Shown here in pieces: positions 4,707 to 6,504 of a stretch of DNA of 6,504 nt. Position numbers and translations under genes: made by a program. How positions within the stretch are numbered: the first letter of the stretch is position 1; every line of letters starts with the position of its first letter. The notes beneath the pieces were generated by a model, which was not told the DNA's origin, searched no databases, and saw only the letters and a list, made by a program, of their open reading frames with translations. This DNA is from an uncultured Methylococcaceae bacterium (GTDB taxonomy: Bacteria > Pseudomonadota > Gammaproteobacteria > Methylococcales > Methylomonadaceae), in contig CAJAHC010000125.1 of the NCBI GenBank assembly GCA_903939355.1, positions 1-6,504 of the forward strand, given 5' to 3'.

Positions 4707-6504
4707 ATGCAACGAGAACTAAGGCAAACCCAATCACCCTATCAAGCATTAATTTTATCTCTCGGTGCACTCGGGGTAGTCTTCGGTGATATTGGCACAA
4801 GCCCAATGTATGCGCTCGCTGTGTGTTTTAATGCAACTAACTTAGCGGTCACTGGTGCAAACGTTCTCAGCATAGTTTCCCTAATTTTCTGGTCACTAAT
4901 CATTGTAATTAGTATCAAATACATGCTTTTCATTACCCGTGCAGATGATGATGGAGAAGGTGGTATTTTTGCTATCTTCCAAGTACTAAAATCTTCAGGT
5001 CGAGTATCACAAACGTGGATGTTATCAGTCATCACTGGTATTGCCTTGTTTGCAGCCGCTTTACTTTTTGCTGATGGTCTTATTACACCAGCTCTCTCAA
5101 TCATGTCTGCTTTAGAAGGACTAAAGGTTAGTTTTCATAATATTGATGAACTGATTGTTTTAAGCACCTTACTCATAATTATTGGTCTGTTTTCGATACA
5201 ACGCTTTGGCACCTCATTTTTGGGTCAAGTATTTGGACCGGTTATGTTAGTGTGGTTTACAGTGATTGCTTTGTTGGGAACCAGCCAGATTTTAAAAACA
5301 CCACAAATTCTTCATGCAATTTCTCCCCATCATGCTTTACGCTTAATCTTAGAATTGGGTTGGTTACAATCTCTTGAATTACTAGGCTGTGTTATCTTGG
5401 CAGTTACCGGAGCGGAGGCAATCTATGCAGACATGGGGCATTTTGGTAGAAAGCCCATCAAGCTGGCTTGGTATGGTGTTGCTCTATTAGCATTAATGTT
5501 AAATTATTTTGGGCAAGGTGCTTATTTACTGGATGCACATTTGATCACAGGCCAAAACATTGATCCTTTCTTTGACATAGTTCCTAACGCATGTTTAATT
5601 CCTATGGTAATTCTTGGTACGGTAGCAGGTATCATTGCCAGCCAAGCGATAATATCAGGCATTTTCACGATTACCCGTCAGGCGATCCAATTAAATTACC
5701 TGCCACGTCTACTCATTAAACAAACATCAAAGGAATTAAAAGGACAAATCTACATACCCAAACTTAACCTCCTGCTGGCTCTCTGTTCAATAGCATTGGT
5801 TTTAGGCTTCGAATCTTCTGAAAATCTAGCTGCTGCTTATGGCTTTGCAGTTGCCGCCACAATGTTTCTAACCAGTATAGCTTTTAGTTTTTTGGTTTAT
5901 TACGTATGGAATTGGTCTTGGATGCTTGTAACTTTTTGCTGTCTTGTGATTCCATTAGACTTCTTATTCTTTGCAGCCACTGTCACTAAAATACCGGATG
6001 GCAGCTATGTATCCATATTGATTTCGCTCGCAGTGCTGTTGATAATGGTCTCCTGGATTATTGGCAACCGCTATCTAATGAAAAAAGCACAACGACTGGC
6101 TTTGCCAATACCTCTCCTAGCAGAGGTAGTTGATACCCGCAAAGATTTACATTTCCAAGCTCGTCCTGCGATATTTTTCCAACACCTTTCCTTCCCAGCT
6201 AAATTTGAAATCGCACCTAATGCATTGCTACGACAAATTCAACTTACTTCTATGGTTTATCAACCCAGTGTTATAGTCGAATTTTGTTGTACAAATACCC
6301 CCTGGGTTGCAGAAAATGAAAGATTACGGGTTATAGATTATTCAAATGACATTCATTTAGTCAGTGTTTCATTCGGATTTGCTGAATTAATCTCACTTGA
6401 TGCTATCGAAAAGTACGGCCTGGAAAGGAACTGGTGGAAAACACAATCAGATATTGTTTTCTATTCAGCGCGTGAAGACTTACGTACTGGTGCCGATGAT
6501 GAAC
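4707..6504 (+). CDS. kup: Kup-family potassium transporter, cut off at the 3' end
   Basis: Kup proteins are inner-membrane K+ uptake systems, thought to be K+/H+ symporters. The frame is open for 599 codons to the window edge; family members are about 620-630 residues, so only the extreme C-terminus is missing. About 12 hydrophobic segments occupy residues 14-453, then a soluble cytoplasmic domain begins. Family blocks are GVVFGDIGTSPMYAL (23-37, with the key Asp28), RADDDGEGGIFA (78-89), FADGLITPALS (121-131), TGAEAIYADMGHFG (234-247, with Glu237), LNYFGQGAYLL (265-275), an ASQAIISG...TRQAIQLNYLPRL stretch, GQIYIPKLN and NLAAAYGFAVAATM (373-386). The area around 411-440 and the C-terminal domain are more divergent than in E. 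coli Kup, but D418 is kept. An in-frame TAA at 4692 makes ATG 4707 the first possible start; no clear Shine-Dalgarno precedes it. Starting at the next Met (34) would remove the GDIGTSP motif. Confidence 0.93.
   Translation, partial: MQRELRQTQSPYQALILSLGALGVVFGDIGTSPMYALAVCFNATNLAVTGANVLSIVSLIFWSLIIVISIKYMLFITRADDDGEGGIFAIFQVLKSSGRVSQTWMLSVITGIALFAAALLFADGLITPALSIMSALEGLKVSFHNIDELIVLSTLLIIIGLFSIQRFGTSFLGQVFGPVMLVWFTVIALLGTSQILKTPQILHAISPHHALRLILELGWLQSLELLGCVILAVTGAEAIYADMGHFGRKPIKLAWYGVALLALMLNYFGQGAYLLDAHLITGQNIDPFFDIVPNACLIPMVILGTVAGIIASQAIISGIFTITRQAIQLNYLPRLLIKQTSKELKGQIYIPKLNLLLALCSIALVLGFESSENLAAAYGFAVAATMFLTSIAFSFLVYYVWNWSWMLVTFCCLVIPLDFLFFAATVTKIPDGSYVSILISLAVLLIMVSWIIGNRYLMKKAQRLALPIPLLAEVVDTRKDLHFQARPAIFFQHLSFPAKFEIAPNALLRQIQLTSMVYQPSVIVEFCCTNTPWVAENERLRVIDYSNDIHLVSVSFGFAELISLDAIEKYGLERNWWKTQSDIVFYSAREDLRTGADDE

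Noticed and set aside
4742..5104. Minus-strand open frame opposite the start of kup
   Set aside because: The plus strand here encodes unmistakable Kup motifs, and the antisense product resembles nothing.

Overview
This window looks like chromosomal DNA from a moderately AT-rich gammaproteobacterium. The evidence is a purE-purK pair with a class I PurE, a Kup-type potassium transporter, a lipoprotein with an outer-membrane-sorting lipobox, and proteins closest to proteobacterial families. The flavour is Legionellales- or Methylococcales-like, but that is an impression from protein style and cannot be settled from the sequence alone. There are six intact or nearly intact genes plus one cut off by the right edge. 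I see no RNA genes, insertion sequences or CRISPR arrays.

Positions 1-2203 hold a compact, plus-strand RiPP (ribosomally made, post-translationally modified peptide) metallophore operon of the HvfABC / bufferin type. The order is a secreted Cys-rich precursor (66-500), a DUF692 multinuclear non-heme iron oxidase, MNIO (592-1443), and a DUF2063-family partner protein (1436-2203). By analogy with the Haemophilus HvfABC system, the MNIO and its partner would convert cysteines in repeated E-G-x-C-G core motifs into oxazolone/thioamide pairs. The product, exported by Sec, would bind copper in the periplasm or outside the cell. The precursor here has six such cores, mostly EGACG/EGSCG rather than EGKCG, separated by Met-rich spacers. 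A 9-bp GC-rich hairpin lies between precursor and enzymes and may set their expression ratio. A perfect 7-bp inverted repeat sits just upstream of a TATAAT box ahead of the precursor. No DoxX-like membrane gene, often found with these clusters, follows here.

Positions 2229-2708 (minus strand, convergent with the operon) encode a small Cys-containing lipoprotein of unknown function. The 308-bp AT-rich gap at 2709-3016 separates it from the divergent purE gene and must carry the promoters for both.

Positions 3017-4605 encode PurE and PurK, overlapping by ATGA. They act in sequence to carboxylate aminoimidazole ribonucleotide in de novo purine synthesis. From 4707 to the end runs a nearly full-length Kup potassium transporter whose last few dozen residues lie outside the window. 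It may use its own promoter at the end of purK. The most interesting part is the RiPP metallophore operon; the rest is mostly housekeeping.
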